This document shows, piece by piece, positions 1 to 7,672 of a DNA stretch of 64,000 nucleotides (within the stretch, counting starts at the first letter, position 1; every line of letters begins with the position of its first letter). The DNA lies in NCBI GenBank assembly GCA_029260075.1, contig JAJDDY010000041.1, positions 56,082 to 120,081 on the forward strand, given 5' to 3'. Made by a program: the position numbers and the translations under genes. Below the pieces are notes generated by a model. It had not been told where the DNA came from. It was given only the letters and a program-made list of their open reading frames with translations, and searched no databases. Origin of the DNA: Phycisphaerae bacterium (GTDB lineage Bacteria > Planctomycetota > Phycisphaerae > UBA1845).

Positions 1-753
1 CTGGCCATCTACGCGACCGTGCGCTTCAGTATTGCAACCCTTCCCCGAATGGACGTTGGACTATTTGCCCTTCTCTCACAGGGAAGGCCTTGGGGAGATT
101 AGCGTTCGACCGAAGACCCCCCGTCGATCCGCCGCAGCAAGGGGGGATCGCAGTACGGCAATCTCTTCGGAAGCGGTGATAACCTTGATTCCGTTAGCCC
201 TACGTCGCGAAGTAACTTGTAACGCGGGCTTCCAGCCTACATTACTCGCGAAACAATGCAGGCGAGAGGCCTGCGCTTCGGGTCCACAGCCACGTTGGGT
301 TGTAGTGTTCGTATTCCCAACGATCCTGCCAGCTAGAGACGTGTCGCCGGGTGTAATCCTGTCAAGAAAGGGTACGAAAAACACCGGGCAGTTAGGGAAT
401 GCGCCGACGTGGTCCATTGCGCGGTCACCGGAAAGTCCGAAAGAGTGGAGGCGTGCGCAATTGGAATCGGAGCACATGCTGCATGTTCGTGTCGACACAG
501 GGAGCATCGTGCCCGCAGCGCTTGCCCATGAATCGGGCTTGCAAAGAACTCGGACTTGCGGCAAGGAGTGGTGCGCGTGAGACGAAGGCCAGCGGTCGTC
601 AATTGTGCCTCCGCGTTGCCCCGGAGTGTGCGGGGGCCGCCTCGGCGATTTTCCGGTTCCAACCCTCCGCCTCCGATGGGGATATCCAAGCCAGCGAACG
701 GTTCGGAGCGCCACATCGGTGCTATCCACCTTCAGGAAGGCCGTTTACATCAC
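1..753. other. Flanking DNA with no recognisable gene
   Basis: Open frames exist on both strands here, but none has protein-like composition, a convincing ribosome binding site or a family I recognise. The stretch lies beyond the 3' end of the truncated tRNA-Leu fragment, so by the usual geometry of tRNA-targeted integration it would be host chromosome outside the inserted element. That assignment is inference. Confidence 0.4.
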
Positions 754-809
754 TGCCGGAGGAGGGACTTGAACCCTCACCCTGTTGCCAGGACGGGATT
801 TTGAATCCC
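754..809 (-). other. 3' fragment of tRNA-Leu(CAA); putative integration site (att)
   Basis: Read on the minus strand this holds the anticodon arm GGGATTCAAAATCCC (anticodon CAA), a long variable arm typical of class II tRNAs, a T arm containing GGGTTCAAGTCCC, and the acceptor 3' strand ending CTCCGGCA. The matching 5' acceptor strand GCCGGAG and a normal D arm are absent upstream, so this is not a functional tRNA gene. Integrases commonly use the anticodon-to-3'-end half of a tRNA gene as attB and leave such a copy at the distal end of the element. The element would then extend to higher coordinates. Confidence 0.75.
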
Positions 810-1091
810 AGGGGGCTGCGAGATCAACCGTTCCAGGGGGTCGATCTTTACCTAAGTTACCGGTCGGTATCCATTCTCCGATAAAACCAACAGTATCGTT
901 ACACTTCGGTAAGCCTTTTCGGCACCAAGCGTGCCCAAAGGCGTGCCCAAGTCCTTCGACAAATCCATCATCAACGATGAGACCGGCGAGGTCAAGCGTC
1001 ACATCCGCGTGGATGATCTCCCCTCCAACCGTAGGCACGCCCTCGGCTGCCGTACAAGCGCTTACGAGCGTTCACTACCTTGGAGGCATGC
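810..1091. other. Intergenic end of putative element
   Basis: The octamer CCAGGGGG occurs at 808-815 and again at 833-840, next to the tRNA fragment; short direct repeats by an att core can be integrase arm sites, but this is untested. A GTG-initiated frame from 931 has a protein-like stretch of about 35 codons, then degenerates and overlaps the next gene. I do not call it a gene. Confidence 0.3.
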
Positions 1092-1346
1092 ATGGACTCT
1101 GTGGTTCTCAACATCGAACGAATTCGCATGGTACTGACCATGTTTCGGATCACCCAAGGTGAGCTTGCCCGCGCGTCCGGAATCAGCACCGCGATGGTCA
1201 GCCTGATGCTCGCCGGGAAGAAGCGACCGTCAATGCGGACGGCCGTAGCGCTGGTCTACGGGTTGGAGAATCTGCTGACGCGCGACCGTCGGTTGGACAC
1301 AGCGTTCTTCGTCGAGAGCGCTATGGATACTGGTGATGCCGCATAG
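1092..1346 (+). CDS. Small XRE/Cro-type DNA-binding protein
   Basis: An 84-residue protein. After about 15 residues it has a helix-turn-helix with the Cro/XRE pattern TQGELARASGISTAMVS, followed by GKKRPSMRTA as recognition-helix flank. It probably binds an operator as a dimer. The start at 1092 is preferred over the in-frame ATG at 1080 because GGAGG sits five bases upstream of 1092 and nothing suitable precedes 1080. It stands alone, convergent with the HEAT-repeat gene, about 280 bp inside the putative element end, a common place for an element regulator. Its target is unknown. Confidence 0.75.
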   Translation: MDSVVLNIERIRMVLTMFRITQGELARASGISTAMVSLMLAGKKRPSMRTAVALVYGLENLLTRDRRLDTAFFVESAMDTGDAA

Positions 1347-1374
1347 TTTGGCGCCACAGAGTCTCGTGGAAGAT

Positions 1375-2691
1375 TCAAGCAATAGTGGCCGCATTGACCC
1401 TGATCTTCTTCAGGGATTCTTCCGCCAGCTCGCTAACGCGGTGGTCTTCATCGTTAAGAGTTTCGGATAGCCGCTCAACCACCGTCTCCGTCTCGACTCC
1501 AATTCCTCCCAGAGCATCAGTGCAGGCCGCGCGAACGCGCCAATTTTCGTGCCCAAGGAATCCGACGAGGATCGGAATAGCTTCGCTAGCGGCTGGACCA
1601 ATTCTTCCCAGGGCGTAGGCAGATGGCCCAATATCATCTGTGTCTCCGCTCAACATCCGAATCAGCGCGGGCACCACTGCCTTTGCAACTGGTCCCATCT
1701 GGCCGAGGGTTCGCGCGGAGCGAAAGCGCACTTTGTATTTCGCATCAACCAGCGCTTCGCCGAGGGCTTCAACGGCCAACGAACCAATGCCGCATAATGC
1801 CTGGACTGCGAAATGTTGGACGATCCTGTCCTTGTCGCCCAAGACGACGTTGAGCAGGAGAGAAAGCGTCGCTTGCGGCGCTGCCGTCACGATCTCCGCG
1901 AGCGCCTTGACACTGTTCTCGCAGACCTCCATGGAGGCAAGATCGTCCAGTGCCTCAATCAACGCAGGAACGGCATGTTCCGCCTCCGCCCCCATTCTGC
2001 CGAGCGCTTCGGCGGCTGTCGCGCGAATTTGTTCATCGTCGTCGCGAAGTGCGTGAATCAGGTCGGGTACTGCTTCTTTCGCCTCTGCTCCGAGCCTGCC
2101 AAGCGCCCAAATGGCACCGTCCCTGCCGGGTCTGCTTTCATCGCGAAGCACTGTGATGAGATCGGGAATCGCCCCCCGTGCTCCGATCTCGCCAAGGGCT
2201 ATCGATGCCCAGCAACGAACGCAATCATCATCCAGAACTCGCAAGAGGTCAGTTGCCGCCTGCGCTGCGCCCGGTCCGATCGCTCCGAGCGAACCTGCGG
2301 CAGTACGCCGAATGTCGTCATCCTCGTCGGCCAGCAAGCCGATCAGGGCTGGTACGGCTTCGCATGCATCCGGTCCGATCTTGCCCAAGGCCTCGGCGAC
2401 CAAGCGGTGGAATCCGGCTTCCCACTCCTCCGCTTCAGCCTGGTCCATCTCGGCATCGTCCTCCTCCTGCCCACAATCTACTTCCGCTGTCATGGTCAAC
2501 GCTTTGATGAGAGCCGGGACCGCATCCTTCGCATCCGCACCTAGATTACCGAGCGATTCCGCAGCGGCGTGACAAGCGTTTTCATCCTCTAACGCCTTGA
2601 CGAGAGTTGGCACGCTATAGTCCCACTCCGCTCTCGCGGTAGAATCAATAGCCGTCCACTCTATGGGATGATGCGTCGGCGTCTTACTCAT
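1375..2691 (-). CDS. HEAT-repeat protein (PBS-lyase HEAT-like repeats)
   Basis: About 438 residues made almost wholly of roughly 30-residue helical repeats. Each carries a variant of the signature A-x-x-A-x-x-A-L-G-x-[IML]-G followed by A-V-P-A-L-I; I see at least ten. Such solenoids are protein-interaction scaffolds; no catalytic domain is visible. The start at 2691 has GGAG about nine bases upstream, which is better than the longer frame to 2730. There is no signal peptide, so it is probably cytoplasmic. A second, diverged HEAT protein lies at 24180-25154. The specific partner cannot be inferred. Confidence 0.85.
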   Translation of the reverse strand: MSKTPTHHPIEWTAIDSTARAEWDYSVPTLVKALEDENACHAAAESLGNLGADAKDAVPALIKALTMTAEVDCGQEEDDAEMDQAEAEEWEAGFHRLVAEALGKIGPDACEAVPALIGLLADEDDDIRRTAAGSLGAIGPGAAQAATDLLRVLDDDCVRCWASIALGEIGARGAIPDLITVLRDESRPGRDGAIWALGRLGAEAKEAVPDLIHALRDDDEQIRATAAEALGRMGAEAEHAVPALIEALDDLASMEVCENSVKALAEIVTAAPQATLSLLLNVVLGDKDRIVQHFAVQALCGIGSLAVEALGEALVDAKYKVRFRSARTLGQMGPVAKAVVPALIRMLSGDTDDIGPSAYALGRIGPAASEAIPILVGFLGHENWRVRAACTDALGGIGVETETVVERLSETLNDEDHRVSELAEESLKKIRVNAATIA

Positions 2692-3141
2692 CAGCGTTAC
2701 TCCGGGTCGGGTTCTCGCACGGCAACCCACTTATCACATTCTTATGAGTGACATCGGCGGCTGGTGGCGGCAGCATGATCGGCACGACTCCGTAAACGGT
2801 GTGCGGAGAGTGGCGCTGCTCCAAAGATTCCTCAGCCCGTCGCCACAACCATCCGCGAAAAACAAACCCGATAATCGAGCGGAAGTGGATCAACCAAGTG
2901 CGGCTCAACACCAAGGTGGCCGCCTAACGCCGCGCGGAAGTGGTTCCGCACTATGCGGTCAGTCGCCCGAAACGCCCTATCCGAACGGCTCCTGGCTCCC
3001 CGCCACAATCACCACCCACGAGAGAGGCCCTGGTCCCCCTCGCCCCGAACGCATCGGGAAAGGAGATGCCCGTATGTGGCAGGCATGCGTGGGATGCTAC
3101 TCGGCCGCGTCGGGGACGAGTACGCCCAGCCACACGCTACG
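2692..3141. other. Intergenic stretch with palindromic repeat
   Basis: About 450 bp between two minus-strand genes. Frames on the plus strand have arginine/proline-rich shadow composition and no ribosome binding sites. It contains the 16-bp palindrome at 2934-2949. Nothing else is identified. Confidence 0.5.
2934..2949. repeat. Dispersed palindrome GCGGAAGTGGTTCCGC, copy 1
   Basis: The inverted repeat GCGGAA-GTGG-TTCCGC is found here, at 5203-5220 (extended by one pair) and, as a 15-base match, at 29797-29811 inside a coding region. It resembles a REP-type dispersed palindrome. No function is evident. Confidence 0.6.
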
Positions 3142-3624
3142 TCAGCACGCCGATGGCCCCCAACCACCCCCGACGACTTCAAACTCCCAGACATCCTTGA
3201 AGATGAGGGCGTGATCCAGCGTGTCCGCAGGTCGCATGTCCTTATTGTCGCGGTCGCGCCAGGCCTTGCGCGGCAGCGTGCCGACCACGACGTACTCGCT
3301 GCCGATGATCGCGGGATCGCGACTCTCGAACGCCATCGCCATCAGCGACTCGATCTCCGCTCGGCGTACGATTATCAGATCGCAGCCGACGCAGTAACGG
3401 CACTGCTTGTTCAGGATGAATAGCTGGTCCGGTTCGATGTGAATCACCAGCGCAAACTTGCGTACCTTTGTCTTAGCGTCGCACTTTGGACATTTCGTGA
3501 AGGCCATATCCTCGTAGGGGTTGAGGAAGAATCGATGCCCGACCCCATCTACCGGCGAGCCAGCTATGCGATTCGATTTGGATTCTGCAGCCGCAGATTC
3601 CGTTTTCGGTCTCTGGTTCCTCAA
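3142..3624 (-). CDS. Small zinc-ribbon protein of unknown function
   Basis: A 160-residue protein with CPKC at about residues 45-48 and a second cysteine group CRYCVGC at about 76-82, a likely zinc ribbon. The start is a TTG overlapping the TGA of the upstream ATPase gene (TTGA), suggesting translational coupling. An internal ATG at 3507 is possible, but the preceding segment FFLNPYED reads as natural protein leading into the ribbon. No enzymatic motif is seen. It is co-transcribed with the AAA ATPase, but a functional link is only suggested by that coupling. Confidence 0.7.
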   Translation of the reverse strand: MRNQRPKTESAAAESKSNRIAGSPVDGVGHRFFLNPYEDMAFTKCPKCDAKTKVRKFALVIHIEPDQLFILNKQCRYCVGCDLIIVRRAEIESLMAMAFESRDPAIIGSEYVVVGTLPRKAWRDRDNKDMRPADTLDHALIFKDVWEFEVVGGGWGPSAC

Positions 3625-5093
3625 ACTTCTTCACCAGCAGCGTTGTTATGCTCCAACTGAGACAGCCAGTAGCACGCCAGCGGTGCAGGAATCTTCAAGA
3701 CGCTGGTACCGCCAGCATCGTCGTCGGCAGAGTGCGCCTTCGTCTGAATCATGCAGACCTCGAAGTCGGCCATGTCGCGTGTGATGACATACGCGCGGAA
3801 GATTTGCTTCTGGTCGCACAGCATTCGTAGCCCTTTGAGGCTCGCAACATTGACGGTGCTTTCGCTGTATTTGACCTCGAACGGGATCAGCTTGCCGCCG
3901 ACCTCGGCCACGATGTCCACCTCGTGGTCTTTCTTGCCCCGCCAATACGAGAAGCCGACGCTAATCTGGTAGTAGTGGCTGAACATGTGCTTGAAGAAGG
4001 CTGTCTCGACGGCTGCGCCCAATCGCGTCCTATCTTCTAGGAGCGCCTTACCCTTGAGAAGCACACTTCCAGCGATGGCGGCGTCGGCCAGGTAAATTTT
4101 GTATCGCGCACGCAGAATCTCCTTGCCGTATCCAAACGGCGGCAGCTTGTAGATCAGGTGTGCCGCTTCCAGTAACGCAAGGAAGTTGTTGACGGTTGGC
4201 TTCTTCAAGTCAAGGTTGTTGCATAGCTGGGGCATGTCGAGAATGCCACCGTCGTGCAGGCACAGGTAGAGGAACGTCTTTTCGAGTTCCAGCACTCGTC
4301 GCACACCGAACAGCGCCGTCATGTCCCGTTTGAGAACTTTGTCAACGATGTCCTCACGCAGCAACCGCTGCGCCGTCCCGATGTTCTCCACCTGGGCCGT
4401 CTGCGGAAACCCGCCGCGCAAAAGATACTCGTGGAAGTGCGCGACCAAAGGCCGGGCAGTTTCTCCGACGCGAATGCGGTCGGGCTGCGACCAGTCGAAT
4501 ATCTCGGTGAGCGATGAAACAGACGGTAGCTTTGGCGTTTCAATCTTCTTGATTTGCAGGTACTCGAAGAAGGACAAAGTTGGAAGTTTGATTGTGTGCC
4601 AGCGTCCGACACCAGACTCCGTTCCATCCGTGTTGATCGGGATGGCCGAGCCGGTGACGGCGATCCGGCGCTTCTTCTCGAAGTCAGCCTGGAGCTTGAG
4701 CCAAGTCGGCCACTCGCTCGTATTCTGGATTTCGTCGAGCAGCAGGTACTCCAACCCTTCGGGCGGCGGCTGTAGTTCGTGCCAGAGATCAAGCACGCCT
4801 TCGAGTCCGATCAGCTTCATTAGAGGGTGGTCGAAAGTGACGTAGAGGATTTGCTCAGGGCGGATGCCTTTGCGGAGTAGCTCGTCGATGGCTTGAAGAA
4901 GCAGGGTAGTCTTGCCGACCTGACGCGCCCCGCTGAGCTGGACGGCACGGGGGGCCGGGGGATCGGTCAGCCACTCCATCAACTGCGGAAAGATTGCCCG
5001 CCGCCACGGCGGAAGGTCTGGAACCTCCCCGCCATCCCACCAGGGGTTGTATTGCCGGAGAACCGCGAAAAGCTCATTCTTGGATGCGATCAT
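3621..5093 (-). CDS. AAA_14/DUF4143-type ATPase
   Basis: A 490-residue protein with an N-terminal P-loop GARQVGKTT (residues 55-63), a Walker B stretch YLLLDEIQN (Asp at about 120), and the C-terminal half typical of the AAA_14 plus DUF4143 family. That half ends in a nuclease-like fold with PFEVKYSES, which may be a degenerate PD-(D/E)xK core. Members are abundant in bacterial genomes and often sit in accessory regions; their substrate is mostly unknown. The ATG lies only six bases after a -10 box, so the message may be leaderless. The gene is followed by the overlapping zinc-ribbon gene. Confidence 0.85.
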   Translation of the reverse strand: MIASKNELFAVLRQYNPWWDGGEVPDLPPWRRAIFPQLMEWLTDPPAPRAVQLSGARQVGKTTLLLQAIDELLRKGIRPEQILYVTFDHPLMKLIGLEGVLDLWHELQPPPEGLEYLLLDEIQNTSEWPTWLKLQADFEKKRRIAVTGSAIPINTDGTESGVGRWHTIKLPTLSFFEYLQIKKIETPKLPSVSSLTEIFDWSQPDRIRVGETARPLVAHFHEYLLRGGFPQTAQVENIGTAQRLLREDIVDKVLKRDMTALFGVRRVLELEKTFLYLCLHDGGILDMPQLCNNLDLKKPTVNNFLALLEAAHLIYKLPPFGYGKEILRARYKIYLADAAIAGSVLLKGKALLEDRTRLGAAVETAFFKHMFSHYYQISVGFSYWRGKKDHEVDIVAEVGGKLIPFEVKYSESTVNVASLKGLRMLCDQKQIFRAYVITRDMADFEVCMIQTKAHSADDDAGGTSVLKIPAPLACYWLSQLEHNNAAGEEV

Positions 5094-5137
5094 GGTTGAA
5101 TTATGCTACGAATCGGACAGAAGGGCAAGTATACTTG
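5094..5137 (-). promoter_or_regulatory. Promoter of the AAA_14 ATPase with adjacent palindrome
   Basis: On the minus strand a TTGCCC box is followed after 17 bases by CATAAT (5105-5100), and the ATG comes six bases later. A perfect 12-bp palindrome CAAGTATACTTG (5126-5137) overlaps the upstream edge of the -35 region and could be an operator. The promoter assignment is by pattern only. Confidence 0.5.
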
Positions 5138-5202
5138 ACCTAAATGGCTCGAATAAGCCTATTATGGCGAAAACGGACCTGATTTGGCCCACTCACAGCC
5201 TC

Positions 5203-5220
5203 TGCGGAAGTGGTTCCGCA
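5203..5220. repeat. Dispersed palindrome, copy 2
   Basis: TGCGGAAGTGGTTCCGCA, the same 16-bp core as at 2934-2949 with one more base pair of symmetry. It lies in the intergenic space between the divergently transcribed ATPase and acyl-carrier-like genes. Confidence 0.6.
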
Positions 5221-5310
5221 TGCCGCGCCGAGGCTGGAGAACACGGATCAACGCGACTCGGGAAACCCTGGTCTCCACGACATCGCCCATTGAGAACTGA
5301 AGAACGTGGG

Positions 5311-5363
5311 TTGACACCACACGGACCGCCGGTAAGATGATCTTACGGTTCAGTAAGAAGGAG
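5311..5363 (+). promoter_or_regulatory. Promoter and operator of the modification operon
   Basis: A consensus -35 TTGACA (5311-5316) is separated by 16 bases from -10 TAAGAT (5333-5338). The -10 box is buried in the palindrome GTAAGATGATCTTAC (5332-5346), and a third half-site GTAAGA follows at 5353-5358, just before the AAGGAG ribosome binding site of the gene at 5371. This layout would let a dimeric XRE repressor, plausibly the product of the second gene, block initiation. Pairing with that repressor is inference. Confidence 0.7.
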
Positions 5364-5370
5364 TAATCGC

Positions 5371-5673
5371 ATGACTCGAAAACAAGTGGAGGCCGCTGTG
5401 ATCGGCGCGATCGCCGAGATTCAAGAGATGAGCGGAAGGGAGTGCCTCAACATCGATGCGAAAACGATACCAATCTGCGATGTACCGGGGTTTGACAGTC
5501 TGAATGGCTTAGAGGCAACGGTCGAGATCGCCGGGCGACTGAAGATGGAAATCCCCAACGAAACGAACATCTTCACGAACGAGGCTGGTGATAGAGCGTT
5601 GTCGGTGTGCGAGATCGGGGACCGCTTGATGGAGATCGCGGCCAGTAGTGAGGGTGTTGCTCATGTCGAGTGA
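5371..5673 (+). CDS. Acyl-carrier-protein-like protein
   Basis: A 100-residue acidic protein with the carrier-protein signature GFDSLNGLEATVEI at about residues 41-54. The serine of D-S-L is the expected phosphopantetheine attachment site, and four-helix carrier composition continues to the end. It is the first gene of the operon, with AAGGAG upstream, and overlaps the next gene by 11 bases. No fatty-acid or polyketide enzyme is nearby, so its partner is unclear. Stand-alone carrier-like genes next to XRE/ImmA pairs suggest a regulatory rather than a lipid-synthetic role, but this is unproven. Confidence 0.7.
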   Translation: MTRKQVEAAVIGAIAEIQEMSGRECLNIDAKTIPICDVPGFDSLNGLEATVEIAGRLKMEIPNETNIFTNEAGDRALSVCEIGDRLMEIAASSEGVAHVE

Positions 5674-6010
5674 GGATAGGACGAGCAGGACTGCAATTGC
5701 CGCCCGCTTGCGGATGGCGCGTGAAGCAGCCGGACTGTCACAAGGCCAGGCTGCAAAACTGATGGACATGCACCGTCCAACCGTGTCCGAAATCGAGGCG
5801 GGGCGTCGTCGGCTGGCGGCAGATGAGATGGCCAAGTTTGCTAAGACTTATGGGATTGGCGTCGCGTGGCTCATCGGCGAGAACGATGATAGCGCGGATG
5901 ATGATGTGAGCGACCGAATCAAACTCGCGGCAAGACAGCTAAGCGGTCTCGATGACGAAGATCTCGACAAACTTATGCGTCTTTTCCAATCCATGCGGGG
6001 GGCCGAATGA
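5663..6010 (+). CDS. XRE-family transcriptional regulator
   Basis: A 115-residue protein with a classical helix-turn-helix at about residues 10-65, including GLSQGQAAKLMDM and RPTVSEIEAGRR, and an acidic C-terminal tail. The start at 5663 (MSSED) overlaps the end of the carrier gene, and its stop overlaps the next start as ATGA. It is the probable repressor of this operon, acting at the GTAAGA/TCTTAC sites. In the XRE/ImmA pairing known from ICEBs1 and many elements, the downstream metallopeptidase cleaves the repressor to induce the operon. I infer the same logic here. Confidence 0.85.
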   Translation: MSSEDRTSRTAIAARLRMAREAAGLSQGQAAKLMDMHRPTVSEIEAGRRRLAADEMAKFAKTYGIGVAWLIGENDDSADDDVSDRIKLAARQLSGLDDEDLDKLMRLFQSMRGAE

Positions 6011-6888
6011 TGGTCTTGGCCTCTCGAAAGGACCTTGTGCTGAGTGCGATCAGCCAGGCGCTACGTTTGCGAAAAGCGGCGAACATCCCGCTCTCGGATG
6101 CCGTGTGCCCATTTGATCTTGCAGAGCAGCACGGCGTCGAGGTTCGTTTTCAGGCACTTGCGAGTTTTGACGGTATGCGTGGTCGGGCCTCAGACGGTTC
6201 CGCGATCATCGTGTCATCACTTCGGCCTCCAGGTCGCAGAAGCTTCACATGCGCGCACGAACTTGGCCACGAGGTATTCGATCACGGCGTTCAGTTTGAT
6301 GAACTGCTTGGCTGTCGGGACGCGCCACGCCAGAATGAACCGGAGGAAATCATCGCCGACGCATTCGCCGGATTTCTACTTATGCCGAAGTCCGCGGTGG
6401 AGCGTGCGCTCGTGGTCCGAGGATGGCAACTCGGCTCATGCACTCCTCGTGAAGTGTATGCGCTGGCTAGTTGGCTCGGTGTTGGATACACGTCCCTGTT
6501 ATGGCATTTGCAATGCGGGTTGAAGTTGCTGGGAGCCAGTCGCGCGAACGAATTGCGAAGAGTGCGACTGCCTCGACTTCGCAAAGAGTTTCTGGGCTAT
6601 GATTGCCCCGGCGAACTTGTAATCGTGGACTCGCATTGGTGTGGACGTCCTGTTGACATCCAGGTCAACGACGTCGCACTGTTGCCGTCAGGCGGTCGAG
6701 CGGAGGGAATCTGCGTTGAGGCTGATCCGGATGCAACGGGCCAGGTGTTGGTCAGAGGTGTTACGCCAGGCATTGGTCGTTTGATTCTGGAGGAATCTGG
6801 CTGGTCAGGTTTCGTCCGGGTGTCTCGCCGAGATTATGTCGGTCGAAACAAGTACCGGCACCTTGAGGAAATACAGGATGACTGCTGA
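6007..6888 (+). CDS. ImmA/IrrE-family metallopeptidase
   Basis: A 293-residue protein with the zinc-peptidase motif HELGH at residues 84-88, embedded in FTCAHELGHEVFDHG, and a downstream glutamate in the EEIIADAFAGFLLMP region that completes the site. This is the ImmA/IrrE (COG2856) family, whose members cleave partner XRE repressors in response to stress or signals. The C-terminal half of about 120 residues is longer than the minimal family and may be a sensor. It is translationally coupled to the XRE gene (ATGA at 6007) and overlaps the next gene. Confidence 0.9.
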   Translation: MMVLASRKDLVLSAISQALRLRKAANIPLSDAVCPFDLAEQHGVEVRFQALASFDGMRGRASDGSAIIVSSLRPPGRRSFTCAHELGHEVFDHGVQFDELLGCRDAPRQNEPEEIIADAFAGFLLMPKSAVERALVVRGWQLGSCTPREVYALASWLGVGYTSLLWHLQCGLKLLGASRANELRRVRLPRLRKEFLGYDCPGELVIVDSHWCGRPVDIQVNDVALLPSGGRAEGICVEADPDATGQVLVRGVTPGIGRLILEESGWSGFVRVSRRDYVGRNKYRHLEEIQDDC

Positions 6889-7672
6889 GCAATTCGTCGT
6901 GACTGGCCCGAACCTCTCGCATGTATGGGCGCAGGTTTTTCTTCGGTCCACAGCCGTCGGTGTTGGAGATTCTTGCCCCTTGGTGGTTACGATCACTGGA
7001 TTCGATGATGACGGGAAGGTGGAGGAAGATACTACAATTCGCGAAGCACTGGATGATTCTCTGGAGACTCTCAAAACAGGGCTCGATTGTCGGCAAGTGG
7101 CAAGCACGATTTTTCCGGCCAGCCTGTGGAACCCTGACCGTCCTCGTGAAGAATTGTACGCCCGTTTCAACCGGATTTGGCCAAAGATCGCAAAGTGCTC
7201 GCGCAACCGTCGCGGCCACTATTTCAGACGCCTTACGAAATTCGGCACCGGTCGTCACGCAAATCAACTCGAATACATCATCAAAACTTATCGCGGAGGA
7301 AACCATCGCCGAAGTGCGCTCCAGGCTGCCCTCCTTGACCCGGCGCTCGACCACACAGATAGTCGTCAACAGGGTTTCCCGTGCTTGCAACAGGTCTCAT
7401 TCATTCCGCTTGGCAATGGCGAAATGTGCGTCACTGGTTTCTACGGCTTACAGTACTTGGTGAAGCGAGCCTATGGCAACTACCTTGGGCTGTGCAACCT
7501 TGGCCAGTTCATGGCACACGAGATGGGCTTACGATTGGCGCGCGTCACCTGCATAGCTTCAGCGGCCAATTTGGATTTTACGAAAACCGGAATGAGCAGT
7601 CTCGCTACCAGTGTCCGTAAGGTGCTTCCCGTAACCGAATTCCAGACAGATGGCACGGGAGTTCTGCATTGA
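6878..7672 (+). CDS. Divergent thymidylate-synthase-fold protein
   Basis: A 264-residue protein. Its C-terminal third resembles the thymidylate synthase core: GFPCLQQVSF places a cysteine (Cys169) where ThyA has its catalytic PPC, and GLQYLVKRAYGNYLGLCNL matches the RSCDVFLGLPFN segment, with Asn207 near the dUMP-contacting asparagine. The N-terminal part is unlike ThyA. Family assignment is my alignment by eye. It overlaps both neighbours (start inside the ImmA gene, stop shared as TTGA with the kinase gene), so it is expressed with them. A role in making or handling 5-hydroxymethyl-pyrimidine nucleotides is inferred. Confidence 0.6.
   Translation: MTAEQFVVTGPNLSHVWAQVFLRSTAVGVGDSCPLVVTITGFDDDGKVEEDTTIREALDDSLETLKTGLDCRQVASTIFPASLWNPDRPREELYARFNRIWPKIAKCSRNRRGHYFRRLTKFGTGRHANQLEYIIKTYRGGNHRRSALQAALLDPALDHTDSRQQGFPCLQQVSFIPLGNGEMCVTGFYGLQYLVKRAYGNYLGLCNLGQFMAHEMGLRLARVTCIASAANLDFTKTGMSSLATSVRKVLPVTEFQTDGTGVLH

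Noticed and set aside
76..729. Long overlapping frames on both strands left of the tRNA fragment
   Set aside because: Composition is that of shadow frames in GC-rich DNA, with no start signals or known domains.
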